A model generated the notes under the pieces. That model saw only the letters and a list, made by a program, of their open reading frames with translations, was not told the origin of the DNA and searched no databases. The position numbers were made by a program, and so were the translations under genes. A DNA stretch of 64,000 nt, from positions 434,001 to 498,000 of the forward strand of contig NC_079263.1 of assembly GCF_947241705.1 (NCBI RefSeq). Direction: 5' to 3'. This document shows positions 21,583 to 30,882 of the stretch, one piece after another; positions within the stretch are counted from its first letter, which is position 1; every line of letters begins with the position of its first letter. This DNA comes from Saccharomyces mikatae IFO 1815 (lineage: Eukaryota; Ascomycota; Saccharomycetes; Saccharomycetales; Saccharomycetaceae).

Positions 21583-21727
21583 ATTTTTTTTCCTTATTCT
21601 CTTCCCGCCATCATTTATTACTTCATTGTTTTTTCTTGATGATCGAGTAGTGAGAGTAAAAGGCAGATACATGGTTGGTTGCAAAGATAAAAGGAAAAGT
21701 AAGCAAGTTAGAATATCGGAAGAAATT

Positions 21728-22414
21728 ATGCTGTTAGAACTGATTTCATATGCAGGGACCGCTTTTGGGTTTCTTTTTTTAACTCTTTCAATTGCATCAG
21801 GTTTATACTACATTAGTGAACTAGTTGAAGAACACACAGAACCAACAAGACGATTTCTAACAAGAGCAATTTATAGTATAATATTGGTGTTAATATCACT
21901 TATGTTACTTGATGGCTTCCCATTTAAACTAACCCTTTTTTCCATTGCATGTTACATAGTATACTATCAAAACTTGAAAAGTTTTCCCTATATTTCTTTA
22001 ACCAGTCCAACTTTTCTATTAAGTTGCGTATGTGTTGTCTTGAACCACTACTTCTGGTTCAAATATTTTAATGATACTGAAGTTCCGCCACAGTTCAAAT
22101 ATGATCCAAATTATATACCACGCAGACGTGCTAGTTTTGCTGAGGTAGCCTCATTTTTTGGTATATGCGTTTGGTTCATACCATTCGCCTTATTTGTTTC
22201 TTTGTCTGCTGGTGATTATGTGTTACCAACAACTAGTGAGCAACATATGACTAAGAAAAATGACGACATTATGACAAACAACCAACCAAAATTACGCAAA
22301 AGAGCGGTAGGTTTGGCTCGTGTAGTTATCAATTCGGTAAGAAAGTACATCTATTCTCTAGCTCGCGTATTTGGTTTTGAGATAGAACCTGATTTTGATA
22401 GACTAGATGTTTAA
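21728..22414 (+). CDS. SVP26: SVP26, ER-to-Golgi adaptor membrane protein
   Basis: Svp26 is a multispanning protein of the ER and early Golgi that helps load Golgi mannosyltransferases (Ktr3, Mnn2) into COPII vesicles. The 228-residue product (same length as S. cerevisiae) starts MLLELISYAGTAFGF and has about four membrane segments in the first ~170 residues (ISYAGTAFGFLFLTLSIASG, YSIILVLISLMLL, FLLSCVCVVLNHYFWF, FFGICVWFIPFALFVSL), then a cytosolic basic tail. The frame is open upstream to 21626, but the only upstream codons there are non-ATG, so the ATG at 21728 is used. It belongs to the TEX261 family. Confidence 0.96.
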   Translation: MLLELISYAGTAFGFLFLTLSIASGLYYISELVEEHTEPTRRFLTRAIYSIILVLISLMLLDGFPFKLTLFSIACYIVYYQNLKSFPYISLTSPTFLLSCVCVVLNHYFWFKYFNDTEVPPQFKYDPNYIPRRRASFAEVASFFGICVWFIPFALFVSLSAGDYVLPTTSEQHMTKKNDDIMTNNQPKLRKRAVGLARVVINSVRKYIYSLARVFGFEIEPDFDRLDV

Positions 22415-22728
22415 GATCGCTTTTCTCTTATCAATGTGTAGTTAGCATTTTTTATCAGAATATTCAAATTAAAAAACATGTAATGCTATGTAGACTATTT
22501 TATACAGGAGAGAAAGAACCTGAACAAGTACAGATCTACGTCACCTTAGTTAACAAACATGAGAAAGCTGATTTCCTTGATTTTCATATTTTTCTTTTTT
22601 GTTGACATTTACATTTTTATAACAACTAAGTAAACAAAAAAATAACTGTGTGTTGTAATTGATCAAGTGTCGTCATCGTTTGGAAGGAAAAGACAACAAC
22701 AAAGTGAATTCTTTTATGGTAACTAGTA
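22415..22728 (+). promoter_or_regulatory. SVP26-YHR182W gap
   Basis: This 314-bp A/T-rich gap between two genes on the same strand contains the SVP26 3' end and the YHR182W promoter. I see no TATA box of good quality and no specific factor site. Confidence 0.35.
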
Positions 22729-25086
22729 ATGTCTGTCGAAGAGCATATAGAAGGAATTTATCCTGATGATGATTTGAAAACGGGCCAGCTCTCTGTTGAT
22801 CAGGATTTAGTTAAACTTTCACTAAGAAACACATATTGGACTAAAGATTATATTACAGGTATCAAACTATTTACAAAACATATGAAGGGACAAAATGATT
22901 TGTTAATTAGAGATGTGAAGTTTTATGACGATTTCGTTGGCAATTTTTGGAAGCCAACATTAAACAGCCTGCAAAAATTAGGAGCAACTAATTCAATGAA
23001 CAGAAGGCTGCTCGAAGTAATAAATAGACGGTTCAATATAATATCCACAGAGCATATTGAAAAAAACTGTAGAACACCACTGCAAGAGCTCAGAAATTTG
23101 AATGAAAACTTTCTTCGCGAGGCAGAGAAAGATTTATCGTCCCATTATTCAGTATATGCCAAGAATTTAGTCAAAGTAAAACAAGCATTAAGTGGGTGTA
23201 AGAAAAAAGTTCAATACATATTCAAGTTGGAGAAAGTTAAGACCCAAATGGAAGATTGTCCCCCTGCTTTCAATGACGATAAGGATGACGCGTCTTCAAT
23301 CAGGTCTAAATTTATATGCGAGTTTCCTTACACTTTGGACGAAAGGTTAAAATTTGATGATTACAATCAATTTATGTCATTTTTGCAAAATTTAAAGGAA
23401 ACTGTTGTCTCAGAGAAAAACATGTTTCCTGTTCCAGGGTTGCCAAATGAGAGTTTTCAGGGCAAGTCTTTAGTTAAGGAATTGAAGAAGTTAGATCCCA
23501 AACTAGTCATATCTCTTTTCAATATTGATAGAATAGGCAATGAATTTATTCTACTAGGTGTAATACAGGAGTATTCCTTGAATTTTTACTCTAGCAAAAG
23601 CCCCCAGTTTGACCAGGAAAAGTATTACTATTGGAGCAGTGAAATACTCAGCAAGCAAGAAAAGAATAATAGTGCCAGAACCAGGAGTAAGAAACCGTAT
23701 GGTGAATTAACACAATCCGATATCGAACATGAAGAAAGGGCAAATGTATCATCCATTAGAACGTCCATATCTGATTGGATTCGCAAAGTTAGCTTGCATG
23801 ACAGTGATGATTGCGATGCAACGGAAAGTGCGGATATAAATGACGACGAATGGAAAGACTTAAAGCGGCAATTAGAAATATTACAAGACGATTTTTTCTC
23901 TAAATTCTGCCAGTTGGAATATAGCAAAGTGCAATTAGAGAAAGCAATATACGAATATTGTAGGAATTATTCTAAAATGGAGGATGAAATAAAAAGAACT
24001 CTTTTAATATCGAACAAGATTTTTCAGCAAAAATGTGAAGAATTTACTGAATCAACTGTATATTCTTTGCAAGAAGAACAGTTGCCACAAAAAAGTGATG
24101 GCATAGAAATAAGAGGATTTTTTCTTAGGGATAACGGTATACCGTTTCGCAAGTGGAATATCATGGAGACAAGTGACCCAGTCAATCTTTGCAAGGAAAT
24201 ATCCATTGAAAGTGAGAATTTTTTCTGTGGTAGTGATATAAACAATGACGCTGCTTATGCAGATATTTTAGAGACGATAAAGGCCATACTCCGGCAGGTT
24301 GAAAAAGAACCAAATGCTAGAAAAATTGCACAAAGTTGGCACAGAGACATTGATTTTATAAGGGTCTCAAATTTAAAAAGAGATCTTTTGGAGAAATTCA
24401 AAGTATCGAAAACTACCGAGAGTACGAACTGCTTAGTAACTGCCCAGTTTTTGGAAAATACGCACACCTATGTGACTAACGATTTTGTCGGACTCATTAA
24501 ATTATGGCTATTGGAGCTACCCGATAGCCTAATACCCTCAAACCATTATGATGACTTGGCCAGGGCAAAGAGGCCGCTGATTTCCTTATGTAAACAATTA
24601 CCTACAAGTTCCTTAAAATTTCTACAAGAATTAGTATACCATTTTCAACGACTCGACAGCGAGCCCTCACTTCCACCACAAACGGTGAGAACTTTGTTTA
24701 GAGATAACAGTGACATAGACATCCCATTGGCGCACCACTTTGTTAGAAAGACAGGCTTACAGAACCCTACTGACATCAAAATTTTATCACCAGCACTGTA
24801 TGCTTTTTTCATCAGTCGAGAAACCTCAAAAAATCTGCAAAAACTAATTACTAATGACCCTACCGCGACGACAACAGCTGGGCCACTTACAGACCCACCG
24901 ATGATAATTATAAAGGATACAGCCATACCTACAACCTCTACTCCTAACCCACCGCTCAACAACAAGGATGGCCCTTTCATACCACGGCCCTTCAAGACTA
25001 GCTCTACTCCGACAACCCCAGAAAGACCTAAACGTAAGAGCGGCCTCTTCTTACCCTTCAATGTCAACGGCTGCCCCTCTACATAA
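22729..25086 (+). CDS. YHR182W: YHR182W, F-BAR/DEP/RhoGAP-type protein
   Basis: The 785-residue protein equals its S. cerevisiae counterpart in length. The N-terminal ~170 residues are helical and fit an F-BAR-like membrane-binding domain. A middle part (RGFFLRDNGIPFRKWNIMETSDP, residues ~460-490) resembles a DEP-type segment. Residues ~560-700 show RhoGAP features (FVGLIKLWLLELPDSLIPSNHYDDL). The C-terminus is a P/T-rich disordered tail ending in a basic PKRKSG patch. It is related in layout to Rgd2. A role in Rho GTPase control at the cell cortex or bud neck is inferred from domains; the protein is not characterised in detail. Confidence 0.9.
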   Translation: MSVEEHIEGIYPDDDLKTGQLSVDQDLVKLSLRNTYWTKDYITGIKLFTKHMKGQNDLLIRDVKFYDDFVGNFWKPTLNSLQKLGATNSMNRRLLEVINRRFNIISTEHIEKNCRTPLQELRNLNENFLREAEKDLSSHYSVYAKNLVKVKQALSGCKKKVQYIFKLEKVKTQMEDCPPAFNDDKDDASSIRSKFICEFPYTLDERLKFDDYNQFMSFLQNLKETVVSEKNMFPVPGLPNESFQGKSLVKELKKLDPKLVISLFNIDRIGNEFILLGVIQEYSLNFYSSKSPQFDQEKYYYWSSEILSKQEKNNSARTRSKKPYGELTQSDIEHEERANVSSIRTSISDWIRKVSLHDSDDCDATESADINDDEWKDLKRQLEILQDDFFSKFCQLEYSKVQLEKAIYEYCRNYSKMEDEIKRTLLISNKIFQQKCEEFTESTVYSLQEEQLPQKSDGIEIRGFFLRDNGIPFRKWNIMETSDPVNLCKEISIESENFFCGSDINNDAAYADILETIKAILRQVEKEPNARKIAQSWHRDIDFIRVSNLKRDLLEKFKVSKTTESTNCLVTAQFLENTHTYVTNDFVGLIKLWLLELPDSLIPSNHYDDLARAKRPLISLCKQLPTSSLKFLQELVYHFQRLDSEPSLPPQTVRTLFRDNSDIDIPLAHHFVRKTGLQNPTDIKILSPALYAFFISRETSKNLQKLITNDPTATTTAGPLTDPPMIIIKDTAIPTTSTPNPPLNNKDGPFIPRPFKTSSTPTTPERPKRKSGLFLPFNVNGCPST

Positions 25087-25468
25087 TACCATGCATTCTA
25101 CATAGCAACTATGTAAATCACTTGTCGCCTCTTTGTTCTTCCCTCCTGCCTCGAGGCTGCTGCTTTCTACCCATTGTGGTCGTCGGTGTTACATTACGGT
25201 GCCTCGGTGTTACGCGGTGCTTTGTCCTGGCGGTCCACGCGGTCCTGCGCTTCGGGCTTGGTATGTCTGGAGTGTGTATTATATAAATGGGTCTAATATT
25301 CATTAGAAATGTGTAATATTGTTCCAGAGCTTGTTTCCTTTTAGCAAGCTTTCTTTTTTTTTTTGAAGGGTCCTTTATTACATAAGAGGTCAAGTAGCCT
25401 AATACACATACACTTGTATTGTTGCCATCACAAACAAGACCACTTTTTATACAAAAACTAAAAATAAC
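25087..25468 (+). promoter_or_regulatory. GND1 promoter with two exact Stb5-type sites
   Basis: This 382-bp gap contains two copies of CGGTGTTA in direct repeat (25184-25191 and 25205-25212), 21 bp apart or about two helical turns, in a GC-rich island that also holds CGGTGCC, CGCGGTGC and CGGTCC. CGGNSNTA is the published Stb5 consensus, and GND1 is a known Stb5 target. A TATA-like TTTTTATACAAAA (25443-25455) lies just before the ATG, and TATTATATAAATGGG near 25275 is a second candidate. Confidence 0.75.
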
Positions 25469-26938
25469 ATGTCTGCTGATTTCGGTTTAATTGGTTTGGC
25501 CGTCATGGGTCAAAATTTGATCTTGAACGCTGCTGACCACGGTTTCACCGTCTGTGCCTACAACAGAACACAGTCCAAGGTTGACCATTTCTTGGCCAAC
25601 GAAGCTAAGGGAAAGTCTATCATTGGTGCCACCTCCATTGAAGACTTCATCTCTAAGTTGAAAAGACCTAGAAAGGTCATGCTTTTGGTTAAGGCTGGTG
25701 CTCCAGTCGACGCTTTGATCAACCAAATTGTCCCACTTTTGGAAAAGGGTGACATTATCATTGATGGTGGTAACTCTCATTTCCCAGACTCTAATAGACG
25801 TTACGAAGAATTGAAGAAGCAGGGTATTCTTTTCGTCGGTTCTGGTGTTTCCGGTGGTGAAGAAGGTGCCCGTTACGGTCCATCTTTGATGCCAGGTGGT
25901 TCCGAAGAAGCTTGGCCACATATTAAGAACATCTTCCAATCCATCTCTGCTAAATCTGACGGTGAGCCATGTTGTGAATGGGTTGGCCCAGCAGGTGCTG
26001 GTCACTACGTCAAGATGGTTCACAACGGTATTGAATATGGTGATATGCAATTGATTTGTGAAGCATACGATATCATGAAAAGATTGGGTGGATTTACCGA
26101 TAAAGAAATTAGCGAAGTCTTTGCCAAATGGAACAAGGGTGTCTTGGACTCCTTCTTGGTCGAAATTACCAGAGATATCTTGAAGTTCGACGATGTCGAT
26201 GGTAAGCCATTAGTTGAAAAGATCATGGATACTGCCGGTCAAAAGGGTACTGGTAAGTGGACTGCCATCAACGCCTTGGATTTAGGTATTCCAGTCACTT
26301 TGATCGGTGAAGCCGTGTTTGCTCGTTGTCTATCTGCATTGAAGAACGAGAGAATTAGAGCTTCCAAGGTCTTACCAGGCCCAGAAGTTCCAAAGGACAT
26401 CGTCAAGGACAGACAACAATTTGTCGATGACTTGGAACAAGCCTTGTATGCTTCCAAGATTATTTCCTACGCTCAAGGTTTCATGTTGATCCGTGAAGCC
26501 GCTGCTACTTATGGTTGGAAACTAAACAACCCTGCTATTGCTTTGATGTGGAGAGGTGGTTGTATCATTAGATCAGTCTTCTTAGCCGAAATCACAAAGG
26601 CTTACAGACAAGAACCAGACTTAGAAAACTTGTTGTTCAACAAGTTCTTCGCTGATGCTGTTACCAAGGCTCAATCTGGTTGGAGAAAGTCCATTGCATT
26701 GGCTACTACCTACGGTATTCCAACACCTGCCTTCTCCACCGCTTTGACATTCTACGATGGATACAGATCTGAAAGATTGCCAGCCAACTTACTACAAGCT
26801 CAACGTGATTACTTCGGTGCTCACACCTTCAGAGTTTTGCCAGAATGTGCCTCTGACAACTTGCCAGTAGACAAGGACATCCATATCAACTGGACTGGTC
26901 ACGGTGGTAATGTTTCTTCTTCTACATACCAAGCTTAA
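25469..26938 (+). CDS. GND1: GND1, 6-phosphogluconate dehydrogenase (decarboxylating)
   Basis: Gnd1 oxidises and decarboxylates 6-phosphogluconate to ribulose 5-phosphate, making NADPH in the oxidative pentose-phosphate pathway. The 489-residue protein starts with the NADP-binding [18 protein letters not shown]. It continues with [15 protein letters not shown], the catalytic-lysine segment [20 protein letters not shown] (residues ~172-191) and the family signature [13 protein letters not shown] near residue 252. The C-terminal substrate loop includes the [19 protein letters not shown] segment. Codon bias is strong. Its promoter carries paired Stb5 sites, and STB5 is upstream on the same strand. 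GND1 rather than GND2 follows from position. Confidence 0.98.
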   Translation: MSADFGLIGLAVMGQNLILNAADHGFTVCAYNRTQSKVDHFLANEAKGKSIIGATSIEDFISKLKRPRKVMLLVKAGAPVDALINQIVPLLEKGDIIIDGGNSHFPDSNRRYEELKKQGILFVGSGVSGGEEGARYGPSLMPGGSEEAWPHIKNIFQSISAKSDGEPCCEWVGPAGAGHYVKMVHNGIEYGDMQLICEAYDIMKRLGGFTDKEISEVFAKWNKGVLDSFLVEITRDILKFDDVDGKPLVEKIMDTAGQKGTGKWTAINALDLGIPVTLIGEAVFARCLSALKNERIRASKVLPGPEVPKDIVKDRQQFVDDLEQALYASKIISYAQGFMLIREAAATYGWKLNNPAIALMWRGGCIIRSVFLAEITKAYRQEPDLENLLFNKFFADAVTKAQSGWRKSIALATTYGIPTPAFSTALTFYDGYRSERLPANLLQAQRDYFGAHTFRVLPECASDNLPVDKDIHINWTGHGGNVSSSTYQA

Positions 26939-27256
26939 AAAGAATATACAACCCGATCATAAACCACAAAAATCTAATGAAAATAAAATTATCATTATAG
27001 CAATAATCATTATAATAATAAATAAATCCATACGCAATTATAAATAGTATATGAAGTTATGCATTTTCCGAAGTGTTTAAATTTTTAAACAAACATCTCA
27101 GAATTTTTCCATTTTTTTGTAGATACGCAGGGAAGCGCAGACAAAGATCTGCTGGATGGCGACACAAAATCAAAAAACCTGTAAGTAAAGAAAAACGCTG
27201 AAAATTTTCTACAACGCCTATTAACCTCAGTGAAATAGAGACTAATGCTAGCAACT
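26939..27256 (+). promoter_or_regulatory. GND1 3' end and SSP1 promoter with a middle sporulation element
   Basis: This 318-bp gap has a very A/T-rich 3' flank with repeated ATTATA/AATAAT runs. About 90 bp before SSP1 it holds GACACAAAA (27161-27169), an exact match to the Ndt80 middle sporulation element core (gNCRCAAAW). SSP1 is a middle sporulation gene, so Ndt80 control is a well-founded inference. Confidence 0.65.
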
Positions 27257-28972
27257 ATGAGAAGCTCTGGTACATATGAAGATGATCCATCCCAGAAAAT
27301 TGCCTCAACCCTCCCAAAGCAGTCGAAGCAGAAAAAGCCGACCAAATTTAGAGAAAGAATGCGCAGGTGGTTACAGACTGGGAAAAACAATGATGGCCAA
27401 GAGGAAGAGGATGTTCCTAAAGTATTCAAAAAGGTTTTCTATCCACAAACAGGAATGACAGCTTTCAACAATAATGATAATCCAGAGGGTCACGATATTA
27501 CAAATAATTTTTTTCTACCCAGCGAAGATGAATCTGGTCCGTTCCAAAGTAGCGTTAAAACTTTTCTGACTGGAAATAATGATGAGAATGCTGACTTTCA
27601 ACCAAATGTAAATTTCAAACAAAAGACTGAATCTCCAAAGTCACCTTATAGGCAAAAACCTGCACAAGAAATACCAATGTTGAAGGACCTTTTCGTTTCT
27701 AACAAATACGATGATCCCTATTTGAATTCTTCCACAAAATTTGGTAACATAACATCAACGTTTCCCAGTAGTTTATCATTAAGAACTGTGACCTTACAAA
27801 CGGTGAAGAGAAGAATTGACTGTATTTCTGCTAAAAAAAAAGAAGTGTGGAAGACAGAAGAAAAATTTTTGAAAGACATCCTGATGTGGTTACAAAGCTC
27901 AAACTTCGAAGATCCTGATACAATCTCATTGATACATGAAATTGAAAAGATTTTTGAGGAGGATATCCTGTTTGAGCAAAATGTGTCAGATTGCTTGAGA
28001 GAAATATCGAATAATTTCGAGTATATTTGCATGAGAGAAACCCAATTGATCAATGAGGGAAACATATTGAAAAATGACTTGAAAAAATACGCAAAATCAA
28101 GGGAGCATAAAGGTGAAAAGCATGAAGATACGGAGGTTTTGAGGGAAAAGGTTATATCATCACAAAAGTCTTTTGACGTTGTAAAGCGGCACTATAAACA
28201 GGCAATATCAATAACGACAAGACAACTATTCATGAACTTAGCATTTGAGTACTACGAAAACTGTTCAGACATGAAGGGTATTTCAAGAAAATACTTACAA
28301 GAATCCTTGTCAACTTTACAAACTATTGACACCCTCGGATTTTCAGAGGAATTGGAAAGAATTAGGAAAAGAAGATTCGATAAATTTTGGGCCAAAACTA
28401 ATCCTGATCCAACAAATGATATTCAAAAGTTTGTCAATATGAGAACAGGAGTAGCGGGATTTAATGATTCATTAATGAATCACTTGTATGGGAAATTGAG
28501 TTTTGGGGTAGCACCACTTGAGGAAGAAGTGCAAACTTCACAACCAGACCTTACTGATATGCCTGAAAATGTTTGGAACGAGGTTCTCTCAGATTATAAT
28601 TCACTCGACGGTAATCCTATTACTTCAAATAAATTTTTATCTGCCAAAGAAGTTGAGCCAGATCAATTAGTTGAGCTTTTCGTCCAAGGAGGAAGAGAAA
28701 AAGAAACAAAAGACATCAACTCCCCAGCTGAAAACACCCAACAAGCATCACAGTCTGAGGGAAAAAAGGAAAACCTAGAAGCCAGTGACTCCGTAATTTT
28801 AAGAAGTGCGAAAAGAAATATAAATATCAATGCTACCAGTTTGAGAAATCTCTCCATTAAAAAGGCTCAGATTAAACCGGAGTCTGCGAATGAAGAAAGT
28901 AAGATTCTTGCTGCGGCATTAAACGATGCCAAGCAGAATTTGGATGAAAACGTCTGGAAAAGCCCAATTTGA
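27257..28972 (+). CDS. SSP1: SSP1, leading-edge coat protein of the prospore membrane
   Basis: Ssp1 forms a ring at the lip of the growing prospore membrane with Ady3 and Don1 and is needed for meiotic spore formation. I used the second in-frame ATG (27257), which gives 571 residues as I recall for S. cerevisiae; another ATG 12 nt upstream would add MLAT. The N-terminal ~140 residues are basic and disordered. The centre (~170-400) is strongly helical and charged, fitting coiled coils (EKFLKDILMWLQSSN, KRHYKQAISITTRQL). No membrane segment is present. Expression is meiosis-specific in S. cerevisiae, consistent with the MSE in its promoter. It is convergent with PFS1, another sporulation gene. 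Confidence 0.94.
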   Translation: MRSSGTYEDDPSQKIASTLPKQSKQKKPTKFRERMRRWLQTGKNNDGQEEEDVPKVFKKVFYPQTGMTAFNNNDNPEGHDITNNFFLPSEDESGPFQSSVKTFLTGNNDENADFQPNVNFKQKTESPKSPYRQKPAQEIPMLKDLFVSNKYDDPYLNSSTKFGNITSTFPSSLSLRTVTLQTVKRRIDCISAKKKEVWKTEEKFLKDILMWLQSSNFEDPDTISLIHEIEKIFEEDILFEQNVSDCLREISNNFEYICMRETQLINEGNILKNDLKKYAKSREHKGEKHEDTEVLREKVISSQKSFDVVKRHYKQAISITTRQLFMNLAFEYYENCSDMKGISRKYLQESLSTLQTIDTLGFSEELERIRKRRFDKFWAKTNPDPTNDIQKFVNMRTGVAGFNDSLMNHLYGKLSFGVAPLEEEVQTSQPDLTDMPENVWNEVLSDYNSLDGNPITSNKFLSAKEVEPDQLVELFVQGGREKETKDINSPAENTQQASQSEGKKENLEASDSVILRSAKRNININATSLRNLSIKKAQIKPESANEESKILAAALNDAKQNLDENVWKSPI

Positions 28973-29121
28973 GGAATAGTGAACCAAGTACTTATTGTTG
29001 TACATGTCATATTCATACTCTTTTTTAATATTCATCAAATATTTTATACAGTAATTAAAAAGAATACGTATTACTTTATTTTAATTCTACACAAATTTTT
29101 AAAGTAGTATTAGAGAAGTCT

Positions 29122-29841
29122 TCAAAATTCAAAATCTTTTTGAGAAAATTCATATTCCTTCAAGTATTGGTTTCTTATTAAAGCTTCTATTTTTTTCTCT
29201 TGAATATATATAATTTCAGTATCAGTTAATGCTTTAGAATAATCGGTCTCCATACAGGATGTTTTTTCGAATGTGAATTCGGTTTCTTCCCAATCTAACT
29301 TGTATTCATAATCAAAACAGTTTGTAAATAAATAGCCATCAAACCCCACAAAAATTGGTAATCTTTCGAGCCAGTTCTCAACTTTTTCGGAACATGGCAT
29401 ATTCTGGGTTGTGCGTGGACTGAAATATGTTGGAATGTCAAATCCATTATTTGAGTTATGCAAAATACTCCAGTTACTGAATTTGACGTCTTGATAGTTG
29501 ACTTTCTCAAGGCGACTAAAGTATGATAAATAAGGGTTTGGTACCGGAAGTGTACCCTGGGGATACAAACTTGGCAAATAATTAATGGAAGAAAGCTGTG
29601 GAGACATACTATCAGGGACTCGTCCTGGTCTTTCGTATACAGGCCACTGTTCATGTTGTCGTTTTCTCAACACTGGATTAAACTCAGGAATTGTTGTATT
29701 ATGCATTTTACCGTAGTCAGTTGGTATCTTATTAACTATTTTAGCAATCGGAGAGCTTCGAAAGTTGTTAATTTTATTCAGCTTTGAGGTTTTTGTCTCC
29801 TTCAGTTCCGGAATAGAAAGCTGTGCGTAATCTTGATTCAT
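29122..29841 (-). CDS. PFS1: PFS1 (ADY1), sporulation protein for prospore membrane formation
   Basis: Pfs1 is a sporulation-specific protein needed for prospore membranes to form at all spindle poles. The 239-residue protein is close to the S. cerevisiae length (237). It is hydrophilic, with no signal peptide, membrane segment or known domain, and has aromatic and acidic patches (FDYEYKLDWEETEFTFEK). Identity rests on position and length; function is known only genetically. It converges on SSP1 with 149 bp between stops. Upstream, TTTGTGG (29992-29998) gives the core of an Ndt80-type element on the minus strand. Confidence 0.88.
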   Translation of the reverse strand: MNQDYAQLSIPELKETKTSKLNKINNFRSSPIAKIVNKIPTDYGKMHNTTIPEFNPVLRKRQHEQWPVYERPGRVPDSMSPQLSSINYLPSLYPQGTLPVPNPYLSYFSRLEKVNYQDVKFSNWSILHNSNNGFDIPTYFSPRTTQNMPCSEKVENWLERLPIFVGFDGYLFTNCFDYEYKLDWEETEFTFEKTSCMETDYSKALTDTEIIYIQEKKIEALIRNQYLKEYEFSQKDFEF

Positions 29842-30127
29842 CTTGATATAGTCTTCACTTTTGTAAAATATTTAAAACTCTTACACTGATGTATGAAATA
29901 TCAAGGAGGAAAATCGTTAAGATCAATGAGAAATGCTTGATCATTTTATTAATCATAAGTCAATTTTTTTGTTTTCTATCTTGTTTTGTTGTTTGTGGTA
30001 CTTTTTTAGAAAATGACTGTGTCGGTTAGAATTGCTGTCGCATTATCACAAGAAGAAAAAAATGCGACACTGGAGACGAATGGTTTGTAAGCAAGTAAGA
30101 AAACTTAGAAGGAGAAAAATAAATATT
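29842..30127 (-). promoter_or_regulatory. PFS1 upstream region with a 9-bp inverted repeat
   Basis: This A/T-rich promoter region is read on the minus strand. A partial middle sporulation element core lies at 29992-29998. A perfect inverted repeat TGTCGCATT/AATGCGACA (30036-30044 and 30061-30069, 16 nt apart) stands about 200 bp from the PFS1 start and could bind a dimeric regulator. I cannot name the factor. Confidence 0.4.
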
Positions 30128-30520
30128 TGTTGATAATTAGTAGCTAGGCTATAGTAATAATTATGGAAATACTGTTTCTCTTATACCATATATGTTGATA
30201 ATTAGTGGTTTAGTAAGTTGTAATATTTAAAAATGAGTTGTTCTTTCTTAAATGATATAAGAGAGATGTATAAAACACACGCTGATTGGTCATATTAGAC
30301 ATGTTCAGAATAATTTACTATAGTTTCAATGTAACGACTCATTTCCTTTTATATGTAAATGTCAATTTAATATAGTAACTAACAGATCTTTAACTTTACC
30401 ACGCCCACATTGTCATGTAGTCACATATTGTTTTCCATTCTGAAACAACAATGATGTATTATGTGTGATTATGTTCACTAATTGATTAGTTACAAAGGAT
30501 AATGTGTCACCATTTCAACA
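30128..30520 (-). mobile_element. Candidate old LTR (host copy), interrupted by a second LTR-like insert
   Basis: Read on the minus strand the unit begins TGTTGAAATGGTGACAC at 30520 and ends CTACTAATTATCAACA at 30128, the TG...CA ends usual for Ty LTRs. The flanking five bases are ATATT (30123-30127) and ATGTT (30521-30525), one mismatch apart, as expected of an aged 5-bp target duplication. A second LTR-like unit with the same final TAATTATCAACA lies inside. The unit ends 75 bp past the 3' end of tRNA-Val. It does not look like delta, and I cannot assign the family. It is fossil and non-coding. Confidence 0.45.
30193..30450 (-). mobile_element. Candidate LTR fossil nested in the older one
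   Basis: Read on the minus strand this 258-bp unit begins TGTTGTTTCAGAATGG at 30450 and ends CACTAATTATCAACA at 30193. Its last 12 bases equal the last 12 bases of the surrounding unit, so both probably belong to one LTR family. It contains an internal TATA-like GTTTTATACATC, as expected of a Ty promoter. The flanks do not give a clean target duplication. No internal element sequence is present, so if real it is a solo LTR. Confidence 0.42.
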
Positions 30521-30595
30521 ATGTTGGGCACAGTAGAAAATTAATTTGAAGTTGTCAATAACTTGGGTGTGGGGAACAAAAAAATTTTATTCTTA

Positions 30596-30668
30596 TGTTC
30601 CAACCGAGGATCGAACTCGGGACCTTTGCCGTGTGAAGGCAACGTGATAGCCGCTACACTATTGGAAC
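30596..30668 (-). tRNA. tV(CAC): tRNA-Val (anticodon CAC)
   Basis: This 73-nt minus-strand cloverleaf has a perfect acceptor GTTCCAA/TTGGAAC, D arm GTGTAGCGGCTATCAC, anticodon arm TTGCC-TTCACAC-GGCAA with anticodon CAC, T arm CCGAG-TTCGATC-CTCGG with a consensus B box, and discriminator A. The minus-strand T-rich run following the 3' end (30581-30590 region) can end Pol III transcription. There is no intron. It matches the position of tV(CAC) on S. cerevisiae chromosome VIII, between PFS1 and KOG1. Confidence 0.97.
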
Positions 30669-30882
30669 GGAATTTATTACTTTTGTATTGTGTTTTTATC
30701 AACTAACATAATTTTGAGAATAGTAGAGAAATAGTAATTTTCCTTGCAGAGTTTTGTTTTCAGTAGTTACAGCTGGACTTTTAGGGTTACAACCGGGCCA
30801 CTTCTAGCCAACTTTTATTATATAAAATATTATGTAAATCCATTTTGTAGTTAAATTAAAAAAAAGGAAGAGGTGAGATATC

